Assembly: GCA_021826785.1 (NCBI GenBank)
Contig: JAKAYN010000037.1
Span: forward strand, 1 to 6,346
Direction of reading: 5' to 3'
Source: Thermoplasmata archaeon
GTDB lineage: Archaea; Thermoplasmatota; Thermoplasmata; Thermoplasmatales; Thermoplasmataceae
DNA length: 6,346 bases
Shown here in pieces: positions 1 to 5,792 of this stretch (the stretch's first letter is position 1; the number at the start of each line of letters is the position of its first letter). Under the pieces are notes generated by a model. That model searched no databases, had not been told where the DNA came from, and saw only the letters and a list, made by a program, of their open reading frames with translations. Position numbers and translations under genes: made by a program.

Positions 1-117
1 AAGCACGAGATAAAGGGTTATGCAAAGATATACGACACAAAGGAGCATGCAATGCTCTATGAGCCTGATTATGAGCTATTTAGGAACAAACTAAAGGTAA
101 AGGAAGGTAATCAATAA
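1..117 (+). CDS. rps24e: Small ribosomal subunit protein S24e, C-terminal fragment
   Basis: Only the last 38 codons are present; the gene begins upstream of the window. The visible protein (reading from the first base) contains [17 protein letters not shown] followed by ELFRNKLK. This fits the conserved S24e C-terminal part, in which a short strand is followed by an acidic 'EP' turn and a basic end. S24e is a 30S protein found in archaea and eukaryotes. The TAA stop at 115-117 shares its last base with the ATG of the S27ae gene, so the two are translationally coupled; S24e-S27ae is a common archaeal pair. The family call is from recognised sequence pattern on a short fragment. Confidence 0.85.
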
Positions 118-272
118 TGGAGAAAAGGGAGCTTTACGAATTAAATAACAATAAAATAGTAAGAAAGAGAAGGTTCTGCCCAAGATGCGGACCAGGTGTT
201 TTTCTGGCCGAGCATGAGGATAGATTCTCATGTGGCAGATGCGGCTATACAGAATTTAAAAAGAAAAATTAA
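117..272 (+). CDS. rps27ae: Small ribosomal subunit protein S27ae
   Basis: A 51-residue protein, the usual size for archaeal S27ae, which binds the 30S subunit. Four cysteines form a zinc ribbon: CPRC at residues 21-24 and CGRC at 39-42, followed by GYTEF and a lysine-rich end. The basic stretch KIVRKRRF precedes the first cysteine pair, as in the family. The start is chosen because the ATG overlaps the S24e stop by one base and an AAGGT ribosome-binding motif lies at 104-108, eight bases upstream, inside the last S24e codons. The 3' end overlaps the convergent DUF2175-like gene by four bases (269-272), so the gene has no private 3' region; a T5 run at 286-290 is the nearest candidate terminator. 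Confidence 0.92.
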   Translation: MEKRELYELNNNKIVRKRRFCPRCGPGVFLAEHEDRFSCGRCGYTEFKKKN

Positions 273-568
273 AGTTCATAGATCATTTTTGTTGTTTCGC
301 CGCTTGCCTTCTCTAATTCCTTTATTTTTTGCCTTGTTATCTCCTTTGATTCATCATCCTCAGGTTTTATGTTCAAAAGTTCCACAAGATAAGTTAGCTC
401 ATAGTCCAGTATCAGGCTTAGTGTTCTGAGCTTTTCTATTTTATTTTCCTCTATTTTTAATCTCTTATCGGATACGAAGCAGTCAAGGTGCACAGAACCC
501 TCCTTTGTAAATGTAAACTTCTCGCCACTTCTGAAAGCCTTTTTACAGATATAGCATTTATACTCCAT
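269..568 (-). CDS. DUF2175-like small zinc-binding, coiled-coil protein
   Basis: A 99-residue protein of unknown function. The N-terminus has a likely zinc site: C5-x2-C8, then H27-x2-C30 after the segment [16 protein letters not shown]. This pattern resembles the archaeal family DUF2175, which has one treble-clef or LIM-like finger. Residues 33-99 are highly charged ([16 protein letters not shown], then [14 protein letters not shown]) and probably form a helical hairpin or coiled coil. No catalytic motif is visible, so a structural, nucleic-acid or protein-binding role is a guess. The ATG at 566-568 sits just inside an AT-rich divergent region shared with pop5. A T5-C-T5 run on this strand directly follows the stop and could terminate transcription inside S27ae. 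Confidence 0.75.
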   Translation of the reverse strand: MEYKCYICKKAFRSGEKFTFTKEGSVHLDCFVSDKRLKIEENKIEKLRTLSLILDYELTYLVELLNIKPEDDESKEITRQKIKELEKASGETTKMIYEL

Positions 569-635
569 GGTTACATTATAATATATAATATTATTAATCT
601 TTTTAAAAAAATTCTAGAAAAATAGATTAATTTAT
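569..635. promoter_or_regulatory. Divergent AT-rich promoter region for the DUF2175-like gene and pop5
   Basis: These 67 bases separate two divergent starts and are almost entirely A and T. For the plus strand, TTTTTAAAAAAA at 600-611 is centred about 31 bases before the pop5 ATG, so transcription would start a few bases before the codon. For the minus strand, the alternating AT block at about 576-598 must hold the TATA element, but its exact position cannot be fixed by eye. No purine-rich ribosome binding site precedes either ATG, which fits leaderless or nearly leaderless transcripts. This is a positional inference; no operator or palindrome was recognised. Confidence 0.5.
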
Positions 636-896
636 ATGCAATATAAGCAGGTGAAATCCTCTATATACAGAAAAAGATACATACTTGTTAAAGGAAACAT
701 AGAACATAAATATATATTAGATTACGGCGTCAAAATTAAATTCAGCAATGACGGTTACACAATATTACTGGCAAATCAATTCAATAAGGATACAATAATA
801 AGATTATTAAAAAGGTACGGCTATGATGTAGTTTACGTTAGCGGAACAATAAAAAAATGCAAGAAAATAATGTCAATGCAGTCTAAATTTGTTTAA
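636..896 (+). CDS. rnp2: Probable RNase P protein component 2 (Pop5-like), unusually short
   Basis: An 86-residue basic protein. Two landmarks point to Pop5, a protein subunit of archaeal RNase P, which matures tRNA 5' ends. RKRYILVK at residues 12-19 matches the first strand that follows the family's 'LRxKKRYI' opening, and YVSGTIKKCKK at 67-77 matches the conserved last strand and basic tail. Between them, YGVKIKFSNDGYTILL plus an amphipathic helix (50-61) fits the second half of the RRM-like fold. Archaeal Pop5 proteins are usually about 110-130 residues; the missing part corresponds to the helical section between the first two strands. The promoter is near-leaderless and no ribosome binding site is visible. 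The last 14 bases overlap the convergent rfcL gene. A different small RNA-binding protein remains possible. Confidence 0.62.
   Translation: MQYKQVKSSIYRKRYILVKGNIEHKYILDYGVKIKFSNDGYTILLANQFNKDTIIRLLKRYGYDVVYVSGTIKKCKKIMSMQSKFV
851..857 (-). terminator. Candidate T-run terminator of the metG-beta/rfcL operon
   Basis: Read on the minus strand, seven consecutive T residues lie about 26 bases past the rfcL stop, within the pop5 reading frame. Archaeal transcription commonly ends at such T-runs without a hairpin. The same bases encode a lysine codon region of pop5, so the run could also reflect AT-rich codon choice. Confidence 0.35.
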
Positions 897-2115
897 TCTC
901 ATTATCACTTAAATCAAGTATCCTAGCGATCTTTTTGAACTCCCTTGTTTTTTTAATTGATTTATAAAACCATAGGTATGATAGCATTACATTTGACGAT
1001 GTATGATTTAATGCTGCAAGCTTTTCTAGAAGCGTCCTTGCATTATTATTTCCCTTTCTTGAGGAATACATCTTTATTATATCTGGCATTGAATACCTGC
1101 CAGTACTTTTGTTTTTATTTTTAACCTTTAACGAAATGCCGGCCGCTATCTCCTCTGATATTCCAGTAAGCATGTAACCTGCCTTGTATGAAAGCCTTGA
1201 ATATAAATCAGCTATTGATAGTATTTCATAGGCATTTTTTAAATCCTCAGGATCCTGGTATTCCTCCTTTATGTTTTGATCTATCCATTTTATGTAATAA
1301 TCAGGATCAAAATCCGCGTCGATAAAAGAGTTTATCAATTTATCGTAATCATGACTGTGAAATGTATCAATTACATACTTGTATATATCGATCTTTTTAT
1401 TTCTATCAGCTGGTGCAAAGTCCATAGCCGTGGCCTCAAGATCGTTTATTATCGATCTTATATCAGGCTCATTATCCTTAACGATTTTAATGATCAGGCT
1501 ATCCGGTATCTGTTTCCCCTCATTTTTTAATATGTAGTGGCACCTTTCAATGCATTTATTTATAAATTCTTTGTATTTTTGATCGTTCCTTCTTTTGTAT
1601 GGTCTCATCTCTATAACAACGGAATTCTCTATTATCTCCTTGCCACTGCGCCTGCTTCTGAATGAATAATAATCATTCATTGTTATTACAACAGGGTTTC
1701 TGGTGTTTTTTATTACATTTAATAATTCCGTCATGCCACCGTAATCACCGCCTTTCCTGGGGTCCCTTGATTCAAAGATATTATCAGCCTCATCGATTAA
1801 TATCAATCTATCTGGAACCTTTACATCTGATAAAAGATCAGCGTAAAGTGATGACATCAAGGCAACTCTCTTCATGCTCTCTGCATTTCTCTGATCGGAA
1901 GCGTTCATCTCTATTAATGGTACATTAAGGTAATTTGCTATTGCCATTGCCGTGGTTGTTTTTCCGGTTCCAGGCTCACCATAAAGTACAAGTGATTTTT
2001 TAATAACCTCATTGTTTTTCCATGAATCTGCCCATTTAATTATAATGTTCAAATCATCTGATGCTATTATAAGATCGGAAATGTTGGCAGGTCTGTACTT
2101 ATCCGCCCAGCTCAT
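883..2115 (-). CDS. rfcL: Replication factor C large subunit (clamp loader)
   Basis: A 410-residue AAA+ ATPase. With RFC small subunits it loads the PCNA sliding clamp onto primed DNA. The N-terminus WADKYRPANISDLI is the RFC signature. Walker A GEPGTGKT lies at residues 46-53, Walker B LILIDEAD at 104-111, sensor 1 TMN at 145-147 and sensor 2 PDIR at 217-220; NASDQRN at 71-77 is also typical of the large subunit. A helical collar and C-terminal region follow. The small-subunit SRC arginine-finger motif is absent, supporting the large-subunit call. I see no PCNA-binding QxxxxxFF motif at the C-terminus. The start overlaps the upstream metG-like stop as TGATG, with GAGGGT at 2122-2127 as ribosome binding site. 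The 3' end overlaps pop5 by 14 bases. Confidence 0.95.
   Translation of the reverse strand: MSWADKYRPANISDLIIASDDLNIIIKWADSWKNNEVIKKSLVLYGEPGTGKTTTAMAIANYLNVPLIEMNASDQRNAESMKRVALMSSLYADLLSDVKVPDRLILIDEADNIFESRDPRKGGDYGGMTELLNVIKNTRNPVVITMNDYYSFRSRRSGKEIIENSVVIEMRPYKRRNDQKYKEFINKCIERCHYILKNEGKQIPDSLIIKIVKDNEPDIRSIINDLEATAMDFAPADRNKKIDIYKYVIDTFHSHDYDKLINSFIDADFDPDYYIKWIDQNIKEEYQDPEDLKNAYEILSIADLYSRLSYKAGYMLTGISEEIAAGISLKVKNKNKSTGRYSMPDIIKMYSSRKGNNNARTLLEKLAALNHTSSNVMLSYLWFYKSIKKTREFKKIARILDLSDNEIKQI
932..954 (+). terminator. Candidate T-run terminator of pop5
   Basis: A T5 run at 932-936 and a T7 run at 948-954 lie 36-58 bases past the pop5 stop, inside the convergent rfcL gene. They would suit archaeal T-run termination. 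They also encode lysine codons of RfcL on the other strand, so coding constraint is an alternative explanation. Confidence 0.35.
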
Positions 2116-2441
2116 CAGTGAACCCTCGTGCCAGGTTTCATATCTTTATCTGTTGTTAGAAGAGAAACACCGGAATCATCCTCTGCGGCAAGGAGCATGC
2201 CCTGGCTCTCTATGCCCATAAATTTCGCAGGCTTTAAGTTATTAATTATAATAAGATTCTTTCCAATTAAATCCTCAGGTTTGTAATACTCTGAAATGCT
2301 TGAGACTATCTGCTTTTTCTCATCGCCAAGATCAATAACCATTCTTAGAAGAGATCTGGATTTTTCAACCTTCTCGCACTCTATGACCTTGCCAACACGC
2401 AGGTCTACTGTGTGAAAATAATCTATGTCTATTTGATCCAT
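2115..2441 (-). CDS. Free-standing tRNA-binding domain, MetRS beta subunit/Trbp111-like
   Basis: A 108-residue OB-fold protein. The family landmarks are all visible: FHTVDLRVGKVIECEKVEKS at residues 9-28, KKQIVSSISEYY at 42-53, and NNLKPAKFMGIESQGMLLA at 67-85. This domain is fused to the C-terminus of methionyl-tRNA synthetase in many organisms; in some archaea it is a separate protein that binds tRNA, often as a homodimer, and assists MetRS. Whether its partner here is MetRS cannot be judged from this window. The ATG at 2439-2441 has a TATA-like element about 25 bases upstream and no ribosome binding site, so it is probably leaderless. Its TGA overlaps the rfcL ATG, giving a two-gene operon. 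Confidence 0.9.
   Translation of the reverse strand: MDQIDIDYFHTVDLRVGKVIECEKVEKSRSLLRMVIDLGDEKKQIVSSISEYYKPEDLIGKNLIIINNLKPAKFMGIESQGMLLAAEDDSGVSLLTTDKDMKPGTRVH
2122..2127 (-). promoter_or_regulatory. Ribosome binding site of rfcL
   Basis: On the minus strand GAGGGT precedes the rfcL ATG by six bases, within the last codons of the metG-beta-like gene. It supports the ATG at 2113-2115 and indicates re-initiation or internal initiation in the operon. Confidence 0.6.
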
Positions 2442-2460
2442 ATGGTGTATTTTTAATATG

Positions 2461-2470
2461 GTTTATAAAT
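2461..2470 (-). promoter_or_regulatory. TATA box of the metG-beta/rfcL operon (leaderless)
   Basis: On the minus strand this reads ATTTATAAAC, close to the archaeal TATA consensus. It is centred about 25 bases before the ATG at 2441, the spacing expected when transcription starts at the first base of the start codon. No ribosome binding site is present, which agrees. Confidence 0.6.
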
Positions 2471-2504
2471 TTAACCTTTAATTTAAAAAATACACAATAA
2501 GTTA

Positions 2505-2512
2505 TTTATATT
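2505..2512 (+). promoter_or_regulatory. TATA box of the rpl15e transcript
   Basis: TTTATATT within a strongly AT-rich block is centred about 33 bases before the L15e ATG. Transcription would start near 2531-2536, leaving a leader of only several bases. AGGT at 2531-2534 could act as a weak ribosome binding site if the transcript includes it. The 100-base region 2442-2541 holds this promoter and the divergent metG-beta promoter back to back. Confidence 0.5.
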
Positions 2513-2541
2513 ATTTTAAAATAAGGTTTTAGGTCTTTGGA

Positions 2542-3129
2542 ATGTTAAGCTCATATTCAATGATTAGGGATTCATGGAAAAAACTGAAGAAATCAGATAT
2601 ATATCCAATTCAAAAGAGCAGAATGATAGAATGGAGAAAAGGCGGTGCCATTGTGCGTTTGGATTACCCAACAAGGATGGACCGCGCAAGGAGCCTTGGC
2701 TATAAGGCAAAACAGGGCTTTATCATAGTAAGATCACGTGTAAGAAAGGGTGGCCAGCACAGGACAAAGATAATGGGTGGCAGAAGACCAAGAAGGCTAG
2801 CATACAATAAATTAACGGTTAAAAAGAGCATACAGCTCATAGCCGAGGAGCGTGCAGCAGATAAATATCCAAACCTTGAGGTCTTAAATTCATACTATGT
2901 TGGTGAGGATGGTCTTTATAAATACTATGAGGTAATATTGGTCGATAAATCATCTCCGGTGGTTTTATCGGATAAAAACATATCATGGATAGCAAATCAC
3001 GCCAATAAAGGACGTGTTTACCGCGGACTTACATCCGCAGGTTACAAATCGAGGGGGCTTGGCCATGGTCGACTGGGCTCAGCAAAGAGCAGGCCATCAA
3101 TAAGGGCCAACGGCCGCCTTAGAAGATAA
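2542..3129 (+). CDS. rpl15e: Large ribosomal subunit protein L15e
   Basis: A 195-residue, very basic protein of the normal L15e length; it is a 50S subunit component shared by archaea and eukaryotes. Recognisable blocks are the N-terminal [15 protein letters not shown], then [18 protein letters not shown] at about residues 43-60, [13 protein letters not shown], and the highly conserved [20 protein letters not shown] at about 101-120 followed by [15 protein letters not shown]. The basic end [15 protein letters not shown] is also typical. The first ATG is preferred over codon 7 because it gives the family's usual N-terminus length. More CGT/CGC codons and higher GC than its neighbours fit a highly expressed gene. 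The TAA stop at 3127-3129 is one base before a tRNA gene, so mRNA and tRNA must share a precursor. Confidence 0.96.
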   Translation: MLSSYSMIRDSWKKLKKSDIYPIQKSRMIEWRKGGAIVRLDYPTRMDRARSLGYKAKQGFIIVRSRVRKGGQHRTKIMGGRRPRRLAYNKLTVKKSIQLIAEERAADKYPNLEVLNSYYVGEDGLYKYYEVILVDKSSPVVLSDKNISWIANHANKGRVYRGLTSAGYKSRGLGHGRLGSAKSRPSIRANGRLRR

Positions 3130-3130
3130 T

Positions 3131-3212
3131 GCCACGGTGGCCCAGCGGTACGGCGCCAGCCTTGAGAGCTGGTTCCCATAGTGGATCGGGAGTTCGAATC
3201 TCCCCCGTGGCG
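3131..3212 (+). tRNA. tRNA-Ser (anticodon UGA)
   Basis: A complete 82-nt type II cloverleaf. The acceptor stem GCCACGG (3131-3137) pairs perfectly with CCGTGGC (3205-3211), followed by discriminator G3212, the base expected for serine. The D stem is GCC 3140-3142 with GGC 3152-3154. The anticodon stem CCAGC 3156-3160 pairs with GCTGG 3168-3172, and the loop CTTGAGA places the anticodon TGA at 3163-3165. A 15-base variable region (3173-3187) forms a short CCA/TGG arm, the mark of tRNA-Ser or tRNA-Leu. The T arm is GGGAG-TTCGAAT-CTCCC at 3188-3204. The CCA end is not encoded and there is no intron. It reads UCA and probably other UCN codons. Only one base separates it from the L15e stop. Confidence 0.97.
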
Positions 3213-3221
3213 CTTACATTT

Positions 3222-3872
3222 ATGATGCAATGGACGATTTTGAAGGATTTTGTTCATGACTTTGATTTAAAAGGCAGTCCTAAATATAGAAAGAAAAGTT
3301 TTCTGCATTCAACTTCAAATAAAAGATACTTTCCATGCGTCTACGATGATGAAAACCACGTTTTTTATTCCACCATGATATTAAATATAGATAATCATTA
3401 TTCAATGCATAGAATCGAAAAAAGAAATAATGTTTTTTACATTTACATTGCTGATAAAAAACTTCGTGAGATCTATAAAAATAAAAACAGAAAAGGTTTT
3501 TTAAAGGTAAAAATATTTGCAACGGCTTCAATGCCATTTCTTTATGCGGCCTCAGTGCACATGAATGATAAATTAAAATATCTTACTAAACACGATATTA
3601 CATTTATAAAAAATACAAATCTTCCATGGGATTCGGATATAATAATTGATGCAATGCTAATGCCCGAGTTTAAAGAATTTAATGAATCTTTTATCTTGGG
3701 TTATGGTAAAAAGAAGGGTTTAATTAAATATCAAAGACTAAAAATAAAAAAAATGTATTTTTCAGAGATGATATGCCATATTGTTGCTCAGGGCAGTGAA
3801 GACCATTATAAATTATTCAAATATGCACTTTCAGTTGATAAAGATAATGCAATGGAATACGGTAAATTCTAA
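3222..3872 (+). CDS. Hypothetical protein, 216 aa, downstream of tRNA-Ser
   Basis: I do not recognise this protein. The open frame continues back through the tRNA to 3129, but that part is translated tRNA sequence, so I start at the ATG at 3222 (a second ATG follows at 3225). It is rich in lysine, aromatic residues and isoleucine, with two cysteines and no signal peptide, transmembrane segment, nucleotide-binding loop or metal motif that I can see. Predicted strands such as NNVFYIYIAD and SDIIIDAML alternate with basic segments such as KKKGLIKYQRLKIKK near the C-terminus, suggesting a soluble, perhaps RNA-binding protein. No ribosome binding site and no TATA box are visible, so it is probably expressed by read-through from rpl15e and the tRNA. 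In many archaea L15e is followed by the RNase P subunit Rpp30, but I see no clear Rpp30 motifs. It is somewhat more AT-rich than its neighbours. Confidence 0.72.
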   Translation: MMQWTILKDFVHDFDLKGSPKYRKKSFLHSTSNKRYFPCVYDDENHVFYSTMILNIDNHYSMHRIEKRNNVFYIYIADKKLREIYKNKNRKGFLKVKIFATASMPFLYAASVHMNDKLKYLTKHDITFIKNTNLPWDSDIIIDAMLMPEFKEFNESFILGYGKKKGLIKYQRLKIKKMYFSEMICHIVAQGSEDHYKLFKYALSVDKDNAMEYGKF

Positions 3873-3873
3873 A

Positions 3874-3893
3874 TCATTTCTTTAATTTTATAT
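3874..3893 (+). terminator. Candidate T-rich terminator after the rpl15e/tRNA-Ser/orphan transcript
   Basis: Just past the TAA at 3870-3872 the plus strand becomes T-rich, with TTTCTTT and TTTTAT. No hairpin is evident. This fits archaeal T-tract termination but overlaps the end of the convergent gene, whose lysine codons also explain the Ts. Confidence 0.3.
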
Positions 3894-4110
3894 TAACATC
3901 ATCGTTAACCTTATAGTATAAAAGCTTAAGGCCGGTTGATTCTGCAATTTCCCTGAATTTTTCCTCACCAAGGCTAAACTTGTCTTTTGAGAATAATATT
4001 TCTATCTCATCATCGTCATCAAGGTCAAAGTAAAGACCTTTAAAATAAGCTTTAAGATAGCTTTCAGGTGCACCACCGCACATTATATTTCTCTGGTCAT
4101 CATGTTTCAT
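3874..4110 (-). CDS. Small TusA/SirA-like protein with altered active-site motif
   Basis: A 78-residue protein whose layout resembles TusA-family sulfur carriers (about 75-80 residues, beta-alpha-beta-alpha-beta-beta). The comparison by eye is: CGGAPESYLKA at residues 11-21 against the family's CPxP-xxLKA; DDDEIEILFSKD against the GDxLEVLADD strand; FREIAESTGLKLL against the second helix ending in TGxxLL; and DDVNIKLKK against the last strand ending in IRK. A cysteine (C11) is present, but the proline after it is replaced by glycine, so sulfur transfer is uncertain. The ATG at 4108-4110 has a TATA-like element 24 bases upstream and is probably leaderless; an ATG at codon 10 is an alternative start that would begin next to the cysteine. 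The family assignment is my inference and needs a profile search. Confidence 0.6.
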   Translation of the reverse strand: MKHDDQRNIMCGGAPESYLKAYFKGLYFDLDDDDEIEILFSKDKFSLGEEKFREIAESTGLKLLYYKVNDDVNIKLKK

Positions 4111-4130
4111 ATTTATTGTATTAATATAAA

Positions 4131-4138
4131 ATATATTT
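4131..4138 (-). promoter_or_regulatory. TATA box of the TusA-like gene, overlapping the gltX stop
   Basis: On the minus strand this reads AAATATAT and is centred about 24 bases before the ATG at 4110, suiting leaderless transcription. It overlaps the gltX stop codon (4137-4139). Only 26 bases lie between the two genes, so read-through from gltX is an alternative. The AT-rich spacer offers other TATA-like matches. Confidence 0.4.
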
Positions 4139-5792
4139 ATCTATGCAAAAAGTAGCCTTTTCCATTAATTATATTTACATAGCCATAGCGCTCGAACTGT
4201 GATATTCCATTATAATCAAGTGCAAGTGGTTCCAGCTTTCCAGAATCATTTGAACCATCAGGCTTTTCAACTGTAAAATCGAAGCTGTTCTCAGGACACC
4301 AATGTATAATTTTAAGCTTTTTTTCACTATTTTCATCAACGTATCTTATTCCATTTTCTGTTCTTTTAACAACGCAAAGATCCTTTAATCTGAATTCATC
4401 GCCAACGTTAATGCTATTTAAATCGTCTTCGTTTAAATATATCTTTGAATTCTCGATAATTTTGTATTTCCTGTAACCAAGATCCATATCGGGATGGTAC
4501 CTTGCATGGCTTTCAATGATAATATCGTTATGCAAATCCAAGAGAACAGGTTTATTTACAAAGAAAAACCTCATTGCCTCTTTATCAATTATCTGCCTGT
4601 TTATTGAATCAAAGATCTCCCATGAAAACGTTGCGCCTGTTTCCCTCATGCCGGAGCTTATCCAGTATCTTCTAAAAGTTTCAGGCCTGTATCCCCTTTT
4701 TTTCAGTGCCCTTATTGTTCCAAGTCTTATATCATCCCAGCCTGTGTACTTTCCTGACTTTATTCCGTTCTTTATTATGCTTGTTTTTAAGACAGATCCG
4801 GGTATTTTTATAATTCCATAATGATAATAGTATGGCACCCTCCATCCATTGTAATTAAATATATATCTCTGCTTTTCAGTGTTTACAAGGTGATCCATAC
4901 CCCTTATAACATGTGTTAATCCCAAATAATGGTCATCTATGGCAACGGAAAAGTTCATCATTGGATAAACACAGTATTTATCACCTGTGAGTGGATGCCT
5001 TTTATATGATATTCTTAGGGCAATCCAATCCCTCACTGATGGATTTGGATGATTTAAATCCGTTTTTACAACGGCAACAGCCTCGCCTTCCCTGTATTCG
5101 CCATTAAGCATTTTATCGAATCTTTCAAGGTGTATTTCTGGATCCATCGATCTATCAGGTAAAGCTATAGATTTTAATTTTAATTCATGAAATTTTTTCT
5201 GGTCAATCTCAGCTATGTACATGTATCCAAGCTCTATGAGTTTTTTTGCCTCTTTATAATACAAATCCATCCTTGATGTTTGTATGACAGTCTTTGTTAC
5301 ATTTACACCAAGCCATTCAAGATCCTCAGGTATCATGTCATATGCGTCTATATCGATGTTGCCAGGGTTTGTATCCTCTATTCTTAGTATTAAATCACCA
5401 CCGTATCTTTTGACGTACTCATCATTAAGTATTGCCATCCTTGAATGCCCTATGTGAAGTGGTCCTGATGGCGATGGTGCCATCCTCATAACAACGCCAT
5501 GTTCCGCATTTGGCAGTTCAGGCAATTCATGTTTTTCCTCTTTTTTCTCCTTTACCTTGAACTCCGGGAACTCATTGTTAACAATCTCAATCAATTCTTC
5601 CTTTTTCATTGAATTTATAATATTAACATAATTTTTTACCTCGTCCATTATATTCTTTGGATTCTTTCTTGCCTCAGGAACCTCGGCCATAATCTTGCTG
5701 ATCACTGATTTTGCATCGGCCTTGCCGTCATGCAGGTATGCATTCTTAATTGCCTGTTTTCTTATTTCTTCTGTAATATTCAATAGTCTCAC
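4137..5792 (-). CDS. gltX: Glutamyl-tRNA synthetase, archaeal type
   Basis: Class I aminoacyl-tRNA synthetase charging tRNA with glutamate; in archaea lacking GlnRS it usually also charges tRNA-Gln for later amidation. An N-terminal helical region (about 1-90) is followed by the Rossmann catalytic core: the HIGH motif is PSGPLHIGH at residues 108-116, RIEDTNP at 137-143 is the glutamate/ATP pocket region, [15 protein letters not shown] lies near 242-256, HVIRGMDHL at 294-302, and the KMSKS equivalent is VLKTS at 334-338. The C-terminal part is the beta-barrel anticodon-binding region of the archaeal/GlnRS-like class. Length 551 is normal. The cysteines expected just after LGYMY (about residues 190-215) are missing. 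The longest frame starts with GTG at 5790-5792, but GAGGGTGA covers that codon and sits five bases before TTG at 5781-5783, the more likely start. The gene overlaps the upstream GTPase by 38-47 bases. Confidence 0.96.
   Translation of the reverse strand: MRLLNITEEIRKQAIKNAYLHDGKADAKSVISKIMAEVPEARKNPKNIMDEVKNYVNIINSMKKEELIEIVNNEFPEFKVKEKKEEKHELPELPNAEHGVVMRMAPSPSGPLHIGHSRMAILNDEYVKRYGGDLILRIEDTNPGNIDIDAYDMIPEDLEWLGVNVTKTVIQTSRMDLYYKEAKKLIELGYMYIAEIDQKKFHELKLKSIALPDRSMDPEIHLERFDKMLNGEYREGEAVAVVKTDLNHPNPSVRDWIALRISYKRHPLTGDKYCVYPMMNFSVAIDDHYLGLTHVIRGMDHLVNTEKQRYIFNYNGWRVPYYYHYGIIKIPGSVLKTSIIKNGIKSGKYTGWDDIRLGTIRALKKRGYRPETFRRYWISSGMRETGATFSWEIFDSINRQIIDKEAMRFFFVNKPVLLDLHNDIIIESHARYHPDMDLGYRKYKIIENSKIYLNEDDLNSINVGDEFRLKDLCVVKRTENGIRYVDENSEKKLKIIHWCPENSFDFTVEKPDGSNDSGKLEPLALDYNGISQFERYGYVNIINGKGYFLHR

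Noticed and set aside
196..429. Plus-strand frame of 77 codons
   Set aside because: It runs antisense to the DUF2175-like gene and out of frame across S27ae; its translation shows no domain and looks like a shadow of AT-rich coding DNA.
1276..1530. Plus-strand frames within rfcL (also 1662-1928 and 2012-2221)
   Set aside because: They are antisense to the well-conserved RfcL and MetRS beta-like genes and have no start signals or recognisable motifs.
2442..2541. Possible regulatory RNA or repeat in the divergent intergenic region
   Set aside because: Only AT-rich promoter-like sequence is visible; I found no hairpin, direct repeat or conserved RNA motif.
3129..3221. N-terminal extension of the orphan gene, starting at the ATG at 3129 that overlaps the L15e stop
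   Set aside because: These 31 codons are the translated tRNA-Ser gene. The cloverleaf is complete, so the real start is at 3222 or 3225.
3042..3257. Minus-strand frame across the L15e end and tRNA-Ser
   Set aside because: It covers a functional tRNA and the conserved L15e C-terminus in antisense, so it is a shadow.
4516..4821. Plus-strand frame of 101 codons with hydrophobic translation, and a similar one at 5838-6083
   Set aside because: They mirror the minus-strand coding of gltX and the Nog1-like gene; hydrophobicity arises from reading AT-rich antisense codons.
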